DNA of 64,000 bases from Lysinibacillus xylanilyticus (lineage in GTDB: Bacteria > Bacillota > Bacilli > Bacillales_A > Planococcaceae), in assembly GCF_001183605.1 (NCBI RefSeq), contig NZ_LFXJ01000005.1, positions 2,176,809 to 2,240,808 of the forward strand, in the 5' to 3' direction. Under the pieces are notes generated by a model that made no database searches, was not told where the DNA came from, and saw only the letters and a list, made by a program, of their open reading frames with translations. Made by a program: the position numbers and the translations under genes. Within the stretch, counting starts at the first letter, position 1, and each line of letters begins with the position of its first letter. Shown here piece after piece: positions 26,480 through 33,974 of the stretch.

Positions 26480-27104
26480 TTGTAATATTAAGTGCAACAC
26501 CCAGAAGTAAATATAAAGGAAGCCCATAACGACCTTGTGTAGAATGTAATTACCAAAAAGTCTCGCGAAATAAGAGGAAGATTAGACATTGGTACACCAA
26601 TTTCTAATCGCATAAAAGAAGTACGTAAACGTGAAACCTTTGGACATTGGGAGTTAGATACAGTTGTATCTGGACGTGGAAAAGCAAAAGGTAGTGTAGC
26701 AACATTTATTGAGCGAATGACACGGTGGTATGTTGGTTTTTTGATACCGGATCGCTCAGCCCAATCAATGGAAAGAGCAGTACGTCTACTTCATACTAAA
26801 TTACCAAAAGACACTATAAAAACAGCCACAACAGACCGAGGTAAAGAATTTAGCTGAAGTGTTAGAAAAAGACTTGAAAATTGATGTTTATTTTGCAGAT
26901 GCCTATTTTGGAAACGCGGAAGTAACGAAAATGGAAATGGGTTACTTCGCGAGTTCTTCCCTAAGCAAACAAATTTAGATGAAGTATCACCAGAAGAACT
27001 ATCAGAAGCATTAAACTATATCAACAACCGCCCAAGAAAATGTCTTAGTTGGAAAACTGCAAACGAGGCATTTTGATGAGCAACTGTTGCAATTAATTTG
27101 ACAA
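26480..27104 (+). mobile_element. IS30-family insertion sequence remnant
   Basis: About 20-bp imperfect terminal inverted repeats are seen: TTGTAATATTAAGTGCAACA at 26480-26499 and, inverted, TTGTCAAATTAATTGCAACA at 27085-27104 (16 of 20 match). Between them lies a broken IS30 transposase. At about 625 bp it is shorter than a normal IS30 (about 1.1 kb), so internal deletions have occurred and it cannot move on its own. No target duplication is obvious. Confidence 0.8.
26530..27076 (+). pseudogene. IS30 transposase pseudogene
   Basis: The N-terminal helix-turn-helix part is missing. Readable pieces are SREIRGRLDIGTPISNRI, then GHWELDTVVSGRGKAKGSV (catalytic DDE region) and TTDRGKEF. A frameshift leads to VLEKDLKIDVYFADAYF, a further deletion, and finally GLLREFFPKQTNLDEVS ... 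NNRPRKCLSWKTANEAF ending at 27076. The order and motifs are those of IS30 transposases. At least two frame breaks and missing residues make it non-functional. Confidence 0.88.
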
Positions 27105-27110
27105 ATTACC

Positions 27111-27139
27111 AAATAAAAAAAACTGGTATTCACCAGTTC
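27111..27139 (-). terminator. Terminator of the yopR-like gene
   Basis: A perfect stem AACTGGT / ACCAGTT with a 4-base loop is followed by six T on the minus strand, adjoining the stop codon. Confidence 0.9.
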
Positions 27140-28125
27140 TATAACTCAATATAAAAAAAACCATAATTTGTTCTCATAAAATCAAAATCTAGCTTATGCT
27201 GGAGTATAGAATAACTAACATACTTACTATCTTTGTTTACATACCCAGTATCATATTTACTAGCAACTTTATCTAGAATTTCTTTATTTAGCACTTTTTC
27301 TTCTTGATGTTTGATCAATTCCCATATATACCACATCATACCGGATACTTGCATTGTACTTGCTATCAAATTACTGTTATCAAAAATTGATTTTGCTAAA
27401 TCCAAAGCTCTATTTCCAAACGATGCCCTAAGCTGAATATCCTCACCCTTAGCATTTGCTTTTTTGAAAATATAAGTACTATCTGAAAAATATTTTTGGC
27501 CCTGCTTTGGTTGTACACTCGTTGAAGATACTTTATCTAACCTCTCCAACCTCCAATATAAATCTTCTGAGATTTCTATTGTTCTAGTGTACCCCTTACT
27601 ATTTCTCAATTTAGCATGGAATTTTCCATTGTCATTCTTCAAATCTTCCATCTTTAAATTCAAGATCTCACTATAGCCCTCCCCCTTAATTCCCTCAAAT
27701 AAACATAGGAGAAATACGGCATGTCTTTGATCGTCAAATAAATGCATATACGTTAATAATTGCACTCTTGTATATCGTACAATTGACGCTTTATAGACAA
27801 ATTTACTACAGTATTCCATATCAATACTACTTGGGAGCCTTTGTGAACGATTACTTGTATAGCCGTTCATAATCGCCCAGTTTATATATCTTGCAATAAA
27901 ACTAATAGAAGCACTTATGGATTGTGGGCTTGGTGACTTTAAACTATAAAATAACTCTTCCAGCTCTACCTTATTCATATCAAATATATCTTTATTTTTT
28001 TGATATTCTAGCAACGTTGCTTTATTAAATAACGATAAATAAGTAGTAAGGCTGTTTTCTTGGATATCTAATGATTTTAAATACCATTCTTTAATATCTT
28101 TATTAAAGACATTATCTTTAAGCAT
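27139..28125 (-). CDS. Recombinase-fold phage repressor, YopR/MrpR-like
   Basis: A 328-residue protein with the layout of a tyrosine recombinase: an N-terminal SAM-like helical domain (about 1-95, ENSLTTYLSLFNKATLLEY) and a C-terminal catalytic-type domain (about 110-328, FLLCLFEGIKGEGYSEILNLKMEDL). The usual active-site Arg, HxxR and Tyr are not apparent at the expected places, so it should bind but not cut DNA. SPbeta MrpR (YopR) is a master repressor of exactly this kind and similar length. It is ten bases downstream of a YopQ-like gene, matching the SPbeta pairing from memory. An inactive integrase from another phage is the alternative. Confidence 0.7.
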   Translation of the reverse strand: MLKDNVFNKDIKEWYLKSLDIQENSLTTYLSLFNKATLLEYQKNKDIFDMNKVELEELFYSLKSPSPQSISASISFIARYINWAIMNGYTSNRSQRLPSSIDMEYCSKFVYKASIVRYTRVQLLTYMHLFDDQRHAVFLLCLFEGIKGEGYSEILNLKMEDLKNDNGKFHAKLRNSKGYTRTIEISEDLYWRLERLDKVSSTSVQPKQGQKYFSDSTYIFKKANAKGEDIQLRASFGNRALDLAKSIFDNSNLIASTMQVSGMMWYIWELIKHQEEKVLNKEILDKVASKYDTGYVNKDSKYVSYSILQHKLDFDFMRTNYGFFYIEL

Positions 28126-28135
28126 TTTTCACACC

Positions 28136-29470
28136 TCATTCTTGAATTAATTGTTTAAATACATTTTGAATTTTTGTTCTACTACGTGAACTGAAACTAC
28201 CATATTTAAGAATACCAATTTCGTCCCATAAAGGATTATCGATTGTAAATTCAATTTTGTCTAAAATCTTATTTAAGTTTTCAAATGAAATATTATTTTC
28301 AAACATTCTAGCAGCTAATTCAATGTGACCTATAAACATTCTGCTTTTAAACATTAAAGAATTTTTATCAAATAAATTTGTTTTATAGTACGCAAAAAGA
28401 TACATCATAAAGTCATTTATCACTTTAGCCACTTTCATGACTTCTAGACGATTTTCTAAATGAAAGCTATTATCGATAGCATTAGACAATTCTGAAAAGG
28501 TAACTACTTCACCATATGAATATTTAACATTAGAATTTGATGTAATTCTCCCTTTTAATTCTCCATCAGCTTTTAATTCAATGACAACCTCGTCTGATAA
28601 TTTATCTTTAGCCAATTCTTGTAATCTCGGTTTAGGGATTGGATTGGCTTTTGCCATATCTACTTGAACCCGTTTACATTGAGCCTCTGTCATATTAGAA
28701 AAAATGACAATCATATTTCCTTCCAAATCGGCCTTCTTCATATATGCATTATAGATCGAGAAAGTTCTATGTGCCCCGTCTAAAACATCTAATAAAGTAC
28801 CTTCTAACAATGTAAGAGATTTTTCTCTTTCATCATAAAAAAATTCCATCCCATCCGTTCCAGAGCCTACTTTTGCATTGTAGCGTAAAGTAGAAGTTAT
28901 TAAATCTCCCTCTATAGTTTGTTTTTCAATATCTCGTAAAGATTTTGGATTTAAATTCATTACCTCGATAATCCCATTTTCCACTTTTTTCTTTCTTGCT
29001 TGACGCTGAATATTTGGGTTATACATCGTAACACCACTCATCCAAAGCTTACCAATAACTGAGTTTGGAATTACTGCGACATACTCATTATGTCCTGTTT
29101 TAAGAACATTCACAAAAGTATATGGTAACGTGATAGTTTCTTCATACGGTGATTCTTTTATGTATAATCTTAATTCTTTCATTTCTGAAGGATTAAGCCA
29201 TTCTTCTGACCAGTCATCACCAGTGTCTGCAAATTTTAAATAAAGCTGTTCTCCTAGCAATAATAGTTCCTGTAAATTCGCTTCTCTAAGTATATTCTCG
29301 TCATTAATCATTTCAAGGATATTACCTATGCTTATGTTATGTTTATGAAGCTGTATAGAAATCTCATCTAAAATTAAATGATTTTGAACTAACAAGGGTA
29401 TTTTTGCTTTAATATCTTCAATTAATAGTTCTTTAGTTTTTCCAATCTTCAATTCTCCACACTCCCTCAT
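28136..29470 (-). CDS. YopQ-like / DGQHR-type protein of the repressor locus
   Basis: A 444-residue protein with the segment LLDVLDGAHRTFSIYNAY near residue 230, followed by VIFSNMTEAQCKRVQVDMAKANPIPKP. This resembles the DGQHR motif region of DndB-like proteins, where the motif reads DGQHR and here DGAHR. DndB is a repressor/NTP-binding partner in phosphorothioation systems, but no dnd genes are present here. By position and size it matches SPbeta YopQ beside YopR. The ATG at 29470 has only a weak ribosome site; a TTG seven codons in, after GAGGG/TGGAG, is a plausible alternative start. Confidence 0.65.
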   Translation of the reverse strand: MRECGELKIGKTKELLIEDIKAKIPLLVQNHLILDEISIQLHKHNISIGNILEMINDENILREANLQELLLLGEQLYLKFADTGDDWSEEWLNPSEMKELRLYIKESPYEETITLPYTFVNVLKTGHNEYVAVIPNSVIGKLWMSGVTMYNPNIQRQARKKKVENGIIEVMNLNPKSLRDIEKQTIEGDLITSTLRYNAKVGSGTDGMEFFYDEREKSLTLLEGTLLDVLDGAHRTFSIYNAYMKKADLEGNMIVIFSNMTEAQCKRVQVDMAKANPIPKPRLQELAKDKLSDEVVIELKADGELKGRITSNSNVKYSYGEVVTFSELSNAIDNSFHLENRLEVMKVAKVINDFMMYLFAYYKTNLFDKNSLMFKSRMFIGHIELAARMFENNISFENLNKILDKIEFTIDNPLWDEIGILKYGSFSSRSRTKIQNVFKQLIQE

Positions 29471-29507
29471 TTTTCCAATTTAAGTATAATTAATTTAATA
29501 GTAACAC

Positions 29508-29626
29508 ACGCAAATTTAAAATGTAATATTTTTTAAATTAATTTACTTAAAATATACTTTGTAGTTACTTTACATCAGTAAAAATTAGAAATTTACGCAA
29601 ATTAATAAATTAATTAATTTAAAATA
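29508..29626. promoter_or_regulatory. Candidate repressor operators between the divergent regulators
   Basis: The AT-rich 226-base divergent region contains ACGCAAATTTA at 29508-29518 and ACGCAAATTAA at 29595-29605. The latter merges into TTAATTAATTTAAAATA up to the -35 of the rightward promoter. The first would lie close to the leftward promoter of the yopQ-yopR pair. A third similar element is at 30755. These are plausible binding sites for the YopR-like protein. No binding data exist. Confidence 0.45.
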
Positions 29627-29654
29627 TTGATTTATTTTAAAATAGATTTATAAT
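29627..29654 (+). promoter_or_regulatory. Sigma-A-type promoter of the rightward regulator
   Basis: TTGATT (29627-29632), a 16-base spacer and TATAAT (29649-29654) lie 43 bases before the ATG at 29697. The candidate operator ends at its -35. Confidence 0.65.
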
Positions 29655-29696
29655 AGAAAAAAGCATAAATATGGAAAAACAAAAGGAGATGAAGTT

Positions 29697-30200
29697 ATGG
29701 CTTTTCAAACAAGTAAAGATACAAAATATATGCAACTAGTATTATCAGATACAACAGTCATTAAAGAACTGCTAACATATAGAGGTTCAATTGACGATAC
29801 AAATTTTAATCAAGGCATTTGTGCAACAAATTCTTTAAAAATGAACACAGATGTCATCAGTTTATTCGCTGATTTAGATGAATTAATTGAAAAATCATTA
29901 AATGAAGAGCAGATTTTGCTGTTGGAGTATATTGTTAAAGACTATTCTCATTATACTATAGGAAAAATTTTAGGAATACCTGTTAAAACAGTAGGAAGTA
30001 GATTTAATACCATTTGTCTTAGAATTAAACAGGAGAACGATAGACAGTGGAGAAAAGTTACCTATATAAATACATTACATTTAAAAACAAAAAGATGTAG
30101 TAAATGTAATGATATTCTTCCAGCAACAGATGAATTTTTTAGTTTAAATAGTAGCAGTAAAGATTTATTCCATTCACAATGTAAGAAATGCAAAAAATAA
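29697..30200 (+). CDS. Helix-turn-helix and zinc-ribbon regulator, candidate late-gene activator
   Basis: A 167-residue protein. Residues about 60-115 (LNEEQILLLEYIVKDYSHYTIGKILGIPVKTVGSRFNTICLRIKQ) look like a sigma region-4/LuxR-type helix-turn-helix. The C terminus has CSKC ... CKKC pairs spaced 22 residues apart, a zinc-ribbon pattern. No sigma region 2 is present, so it is not a complete sigma factor. The ribosome site AAAAGGAG is good. It faces the repressor module and precedes the tail cluster, the position expected for an activator of tail genes. The family is not recognised. Confidence 0.65.
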   Translation: MAFQTSKDTKYMQLVLSDTTVIKELLTYRGSIDDTNFNQGICATNSLKMNTDVISLFADLDELIEKSLNEEQILLLEYIVKDYSHYTIGKILGIPVKTVGSRFNTICLRIKQENDRQWRKVTYINTLHLKTKRCSKCNDILPATDEFFSLNSSSKDLFHSQCKKCKK

Positions 30201-30276
30201 ACGGTTCGTTCGTTTGGGCGAAAAAAGTGGATTTACATATACACTAGTCACCTTAATAAGTAGAAGGAGAATACAT

Positions 30277-30753
30277 ATGAAATTACAATTACCTAATACG
30301 ATAATTGAATTGAATTTAGAGCTTCCAATAGAGGATAGAGTTCAATACATACAATCCATTCTAGAAAATGAGAAAACCGTTTATCGAGGAGAGGAGATCA
30401 CACTGGACGTATATTTAAGTTCAACCTCTCAAACTCATAATACAATCGTTTTATTAGATATGCTAGGCTATTATATGACAAAAGGATATTTCACTAAAGA
30501 AGAACTGATACTAGAAGAAGAAAACTTAAAGTATATTAAGGAAACTAAAAAGCGAAATAAAAGACGTAGAGAAATAACAAAATTACTTAAAAACCAAAAT
30601 TCACAACATCGATTGCAAGATAATTACGTACTCTCTCACTATAAGCAAAAAGAAATTAAAAAAGGCTCTAGCAGACATAACACATTTTCAAATACTTCTT
30701 ATTTTGAAGCTATCGCCTTTGGTATTGAAGATGTGGAAGAAGATTCTATCTAA
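30277..30753 (+). CDS. Hypothetical protein of the regulatory segment (158 aa)
   Basis: I start at the ATG at 30277, six bases after AGAAGGAG, which removes 21 unsupported residues. The N-terminal half (MKLQLPNTIIELNLELPIEDRVQYIQSIL) is mixed alpha-beta. The middle is strongly basic (ETKKRNKRRREITKLLKNQN, about residues 89-109) and could bind nucleic acid. No family is recognised. It follows the HTH/zinc protein by 76 bases, and a candidate operator starts two bases after its stop. A regulatory role is inferred from position alone. Confidence 0.55.
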   Translation: MKLQLPNTIIELNLELPIEDRVQYIQSILENEKTVYRGEEITLDVYLSSTSQTHNTIVLLDMLGYYMTKGYFTKEELILEEENLKYIKETKKRNKRRREITKLLKNQNSQHRLQDNYVLSHYKQKEIKKGSSRHNTFSNTSYFEAIAFGIEDVEEDSI

Positions 30754-30754
30754 T

Positions 30755-30774
30755 ACGTGAATTAATTTAAAATA
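30755..30774. promoter_or_regulatory. Third candidate repressor site upstream of the tail cluster
   Basis: ACGTGAATTAATTTAAAATA shares the ACGYRAATTWA core with the two elements in the divergent region at 29508 and 29595. A looser relative (ATGAATTAATGTAAAAATA) occurs near 30968. Confidence 0.4.
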
Positions 30775-30802
30775 CATACTAATAAAATGAAATTTTCTAA
30801 TA

Positions 30803-30836
30803 GGGCTGTAATTTAGGTTAAACCTTTTTACAGACC
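30803..30836 (+). other. Dyad-symmetric element in the leader of the tail cluster
   Basis: The 306-base gap 30754-31059 has no supported gene. It holds this 34-bp near-perfect dyad: GG-CTGTAA and AGG pair with CCT and TTACAG-CC, with short internal loops and no T tract. It could be a protein-binding site or an mRNA leader structure; it does not look like a terminator. Two tiny frames (13 and 19 codons) are not convincing. Confidence 0.4.
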
Positions 30837-31059
30837 TACCATGAAGGTTTCATATCAATAAAAGAGGGATCTGACTTAAAGTAATGTTTATGAAAAATAG
30901 TTGGCCCAACATGATTATCTTAATGACTATCTATATTACATGAAAGAAGGTGATGACCATTGTATGTATGAATTAATGTAAAAATATCTAACCTCTTTTC
31001 AATTTGAATTAATAGTGAAACCTTCAAAATTGCGCTCTTCTTTAGGAGGATAAAGGAGA

Positions 31060-31602
31060 ATGAAAATAGTAAAAAACATAACCGAGCTTTATCACTCATT
31101 GGTAAATGATGAGAAACTCCTTCGTTTACTGTACTACATACCAAAAGATCAATTAGATGACCCACTTGATGACTTAAAAGTGGATGTATCTCAATTACCT
31201 GAGAAAGATAGTATACTCAAGAATTTAATAGTTATAGGTGATAAAACTAATGATTTAGCATCAGAAACAAACATTTGTAGAATCTGTTTATACACAGGTC
31301 CTCGTATGCCTCAAAAAAATTATCTAAAAAACTTGAATCAATTTACAGATAATCCTTATTCAAGTACTCAGCAATATATTTTTGATTTATATACACCTGA
31401 TTTTGTTAACACTATTGATTTTCGCCTTGACTGGCTCGGTGAAGTGCTAAATGAAGTATTGTTTCAAGAGGATGTTGAGGAAATTGGGGATTTAAGATTC
31501 CATAGCGGGTACCCCATTACAAATATACCTAAAGGTTTTGTAGGTTATCGTTGGATTTACATTATGCCTTCAGGACAACAGCCTAAGGGATTTAGATCAT
31601 GA
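31060..31602 (+). CDS. Putative tail completion/terminator protein (180 aa)
   Basis: The first gene of the tail cluster, with GGAGGATAAAGGAG before its ATG. The opening KIVKNITELYHSLVNDEKLLRLLYYIPKDQLDDPL resembles the N terminus of phage tail-completion/connector proteins that I know from Bacillus siphophages. There is no membrane segment. In phages this place is taken by the protein capping the tail tube, which a headless particle still needs. Its stop overlaps the next start (ATGA). The function is inferred from pattern and position. Confidence 0.5.
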   Translation: MKIVKNITELYHSLVNDEKLLRLLYYIPKDQLDDPLDDLKVDVSQLPEKDSILKNLIVIGDKTNDLASETNICRICLYTGPRMPQKNYLKNLNQFTDNPYSSTQQYIFDLYTPDFVNTIDFRLDWLGEVLNEVLFQEDVEEIGDLRFHSGYPITNIPKGFVGYRWIYIMPSGQQPKGFRS

Positions 31603-32366
31603 ATATCACTACTAAAAAGGCATTAGGGAAACCCCTTTTATATAAAGGGCTAAATATTTATCCTGTAAAAATGAAGGATGCAGATGAATTTTATGATGCT
31701 GTGCAATGCTTACTTTTGCCTAAGAACGATTTTCAACAACCAGAAATAATTAGAATGTCTTACTTCTTATTTTTATTGGCCATGTCTCAAAACGACGGTG
31801 GACATGAAATACTAGAAAAATTAATTTCATTATTTCGTTTAGTTTTCAAAACTGAGGATATACAAATTTCTACGAATGAAAAAGGTATGGCTTTTATGCT
31901 TGTCAATGGCATCTCTTTGCATGAACGCGATTTTGATAAAATCAAGACCATCATTAGTGAACAAAATCTTATTGATTTAGATGATGAATTTATCGACCCT
32001 GGTACAAAGAAGGCCATTCAAGAAGCTCGTGCGTTTATGGCTAAACGAAAAACAAGACAAGCAGATTTAGAACAACAAATAATTGCATATCATTGTAAAT
32101 CCGGCTTACCCTACCATGAAATTGAGCATTTAACTCTATATCAATTTCACAAAGGATTAATTCGCATGGACTATATATTAAGTAGTGATGCCATTCTTAA
32201 TGCGCGCTACTCCGGGATGATTGAACTTAAAAATGAACATGATCTCCCCTATTGGTTAGGCCATATTGAAGAGCCGAAGAAAAATGAGGATGTCATTATT
32301 ACGAAATCAGCATTTGACCAACAAATGAAAAAACTAGGACTTGAGCCTAGTTCATATCAAAAATAA
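31599..32366 (+). CDS. Putative tail assembly chaperone-like protein (255 aa)
   Basis: It overlaps the preceding gene by four bases. The N-terminal half (residues 1-150) is an alpha-beta domain. The C-terminal part QQIIAYHCKSGLPYHEIEHLTLYQFHKGLIRMDYILSSDA resembles the second domain of tail assembly chaperones (the gpT-type tail), where a short helix pair is followed by SYYQFHR-like sequence. Here it lies before the tube gene rather than after it and no frameshift is needed. Moderate confidence: the family is recognised by pattern only. Confidence 0.5.
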   Translation: MNITTKKALGKPLLYKGLNIYPVKMKDADEFYDAVQCLLLPKNDFQQPEIIRMSYFLFLLAMSQNDGGHEILEKLISLFRLVFKTEDIQISTNEKGMAFMLVNGISLHERDFDKIKTIISEQNLIDLDDEFIDPGTKKAIQEARAFMAKRKTRQADLEQQIIAYHCKSGLPYHEIEHLTLYQFHKGLIRMDYILSSDAILNARYSGMIELKNEHDLPYWLGHIEEPKKNEDVIITKSAFDQQMKKLGLEPSSYQK

Positions 32367-32390
32367 TAACTAAAAGGATGGTAATTTTTT

Positions 32391-33389
32391 ATGACACAAC
32401 AAAATCAATTTTTAACTTCAGTAGCAAATGTTCGTTTATTTGATCGCTTAACAGATGAATTAATTTTAAATGGTAAAACTCTGCTTAATTCATCTATGAC
32501 ACAAGCAATTCAAACACAGGCAATTCACGCTGGTAAAGGTTCTAAGAAGGTGTACGAGCTCAACTATCAAAAGGAATTAACATTCTCTATTGAAGATGCT
32601 GCTTTCGATACTGCCTATATCGCTTTACAAAATGGTACAGACATCAATCATCAACTAGCTGAATACTATACTGACGAAATTATTTTACTTGATGCAAATG
32701 GTAAAGGAACGTTAGCTGATACACCTATTGGTAAGGTACATGTGGAGCAGTTAAACGGTATGTTCACTCAATATGCCCCTACTGGTAAAGAGATCTCTGT
32801 CCCTACTTTAGCCGGAAAAGAGGTTCAGGTTGTCTATGCTGTTCAGGAAATGATGGATACAATTGAAATCTCTGCGGATTCTTTCCCTAAGGCTGTTCGT
32901 ATGGAATTAAATGTAGATATTCGTTCTAATAACGGAAAAACTGGAGAAATCATTATTGAAGTACCAAACTTCAAACCTAATGGAGCCGTGGAAATTTCAA
33001 TGACACATGAAGGCGTTGCTTCTTCCTCTCTAGCTGGTAGCGCACTTTCAGATAAAAAAGGAAACTATGCATATATCAAACTTCGTAATTTATCTGAGGA
33101 AAAAGTACAATTCACTGCACTCGCTGCAAATCCATCTCGTTTAGTTCTTGATTCTTCTGTTGCTGGTGATTCTCAACGCATTACCGTATTAGGTATTCGA
33201 GGTGCAGGCTACGGTAATGTACTTTTACAAAATAGTGATTTAACTTGGACATCTAAGGCTCCAGAAATTGCAAGCGTTAATGCAGATGGTGTCATTGCTT
33301 TAGGCACTTCTGCAAAAGCAAATGATCAAACGATTATTGAAGTATCTGATGGTACGTTTAGTGAAACAATTGCAGTAGATGTTATTTAA
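32391..33389 (+). CDS. Major tail (tube) protein with C-terminal Ig-like domain
   Basis: The main body (about residues 1-245) has the layout of siphophage tube proteins: NVRLFDRLTDELILNGKTLLNSSMTQAIQTQ ... KKVYELNYQKELTFSIEDAAFD. The last 80 residues (about 250-332) form a bacterial Ig-like (Big_2-type) domain with WTSKAPEIASVNADGVIALG, the usual surface decoration of tail tubes. It has a good AAAAGGATG ribosome site. A hairpin after the stop would let this gene be expressed more than the genes after it, as expected for the most abundant tail component. Confidence 0.8.
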   Translation: MTQQNQFLTSVANVRLFDRLTDELILNGKTLLNSSMTQAIQTQAIHAGKGSKKVYELNYQKELTFSIEDAAFDTAYIALQNGTDINHQLAEYYTDEIILLDANGKGTLADTPIGKVHVEQLNGMFTQYAPTGKEISVPTLAGKEVQVVYAVQEMMDTIEISADSFPKAVRMELNVDIRSNNGKTGEIIIEVPNFKPNGAVEISMTHEGVASSSLAGSALSDKKGNYAYIKLRNLSEEKVQFTALAANPSRLVLDSSVAGDSQRITVLGIRGAGYGNVLLQNSDLTWTSKAPEIASVNADGVIALGTSAKANDQTIIEVSDGTFSETIAVDVI

Positions 33390-33405
33390 GTGAAATAATA
33401 TAAAA

Positions 33406-33437
33406 TGGGTAGAGATTCAATTCTCTACCCTCTTTAT
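33406..33437 (+). terminator. Partial terminator after the tail tube gene
   Basis: A perfect stem GGGTAGAGA / TCTCTACCC with a 6-base loop is followed by a short interrupted T tract. It probably reduces but does not abolish read-through. Confidence 0.65.
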
Positions 33438-33457
33438 TCTATTGAAGGAGTTCAAAG

Positions 33458-33952
33458 ATGACGAAACGTGAAACGAAATTAACATTAGCAGACATTCAAC
33501 AAAATGCTGATGCTTTAAATAAGAAACAAAAATTTTACATTGATAAAGATCAAGGAAAATACATTAATTATTACCCAAAATTTAGCAAGCGTAAAATTAC
33601 AATTTTGATAAGTGATTTAGCAAATACGATTGAATACATTCAACAAAACAAATTGGATTTCTTTCAAAATGATAATGAATTAAATAATTACATTCTATTT
33701 TTAATCATCAAACATTTTACGGACTTACAAAGTGAATTAAAAGATAAACCAATAGAAACTCATTTTGCTACGATGAATCATCTAGTTGACATTGGCTGGT
33801 ATGAAATATTTTTAACTGAAATGTTTACAATTCATGAGATTTCCAATGTGTTAGAGGAAATTAATAAGCGACTAAATTTAAGTATCAAATATTTAGAACT
33901 AGAGAAAGAGCTCACCAATTTACAATCCACTGAAGATGGCATAGGCAAGTAA
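33458..33952 (+). CDS. Hypothetical protein between tube and tape measure (164 aa)
   Basis: A helical, charged protein (KETKLTLADIQQNADALNKKQKF ... ISNVLEEINKRLNLSIKYLELEKEL). The position between the tube and tape-measure genes is where tail assembly chaperones sit in siphophages, and size and helical content fit. No slippery heptamer linking to another frame was found. It has AAGGAG seven bases before the ATG. I assign only a likely tail-assembly role from context. Confidence 0.6.
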   Translation: MTKRETKLTLADIQQNADALNKKQKFYIDKDQGKYINYYPKFSKRKITILISDLANTIEYIQQNKLDFFQNDNELNNYILFLIIKHFTDLQSELKDKPIETHFATMNHLVDIGWYEIFLTEMFTIHEISNVLEEINKRLNLSIKYLELEKELTNLQSTEDGIGK

Positions 33953-33974
33953 GATAATTAGGAGGGAAAATCGT

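Noticed and set aside
27139..28125. Active phage integrase
   Set aside because: The fold is recombinase-like but the expected catalytic Arg, HxxR and Tyr are not seen, and no attachment-site repeat was found flanking the island.
28136..29470. DNA phosphorothioation (dnd) or related defence system
   Set aside because: The DGAHR segment resembles DndB, but no dndA, C, D, E or restriction partner is nearby; synteny favours a YopQ-like regulator.
30200..30215. Second LexA box (GTTCGTTCGTTTGG)
   Set aside because: It lacks the CGAAC half-site in the right spacing; it is a direct GTTC repeat, not the palindromic consensus.
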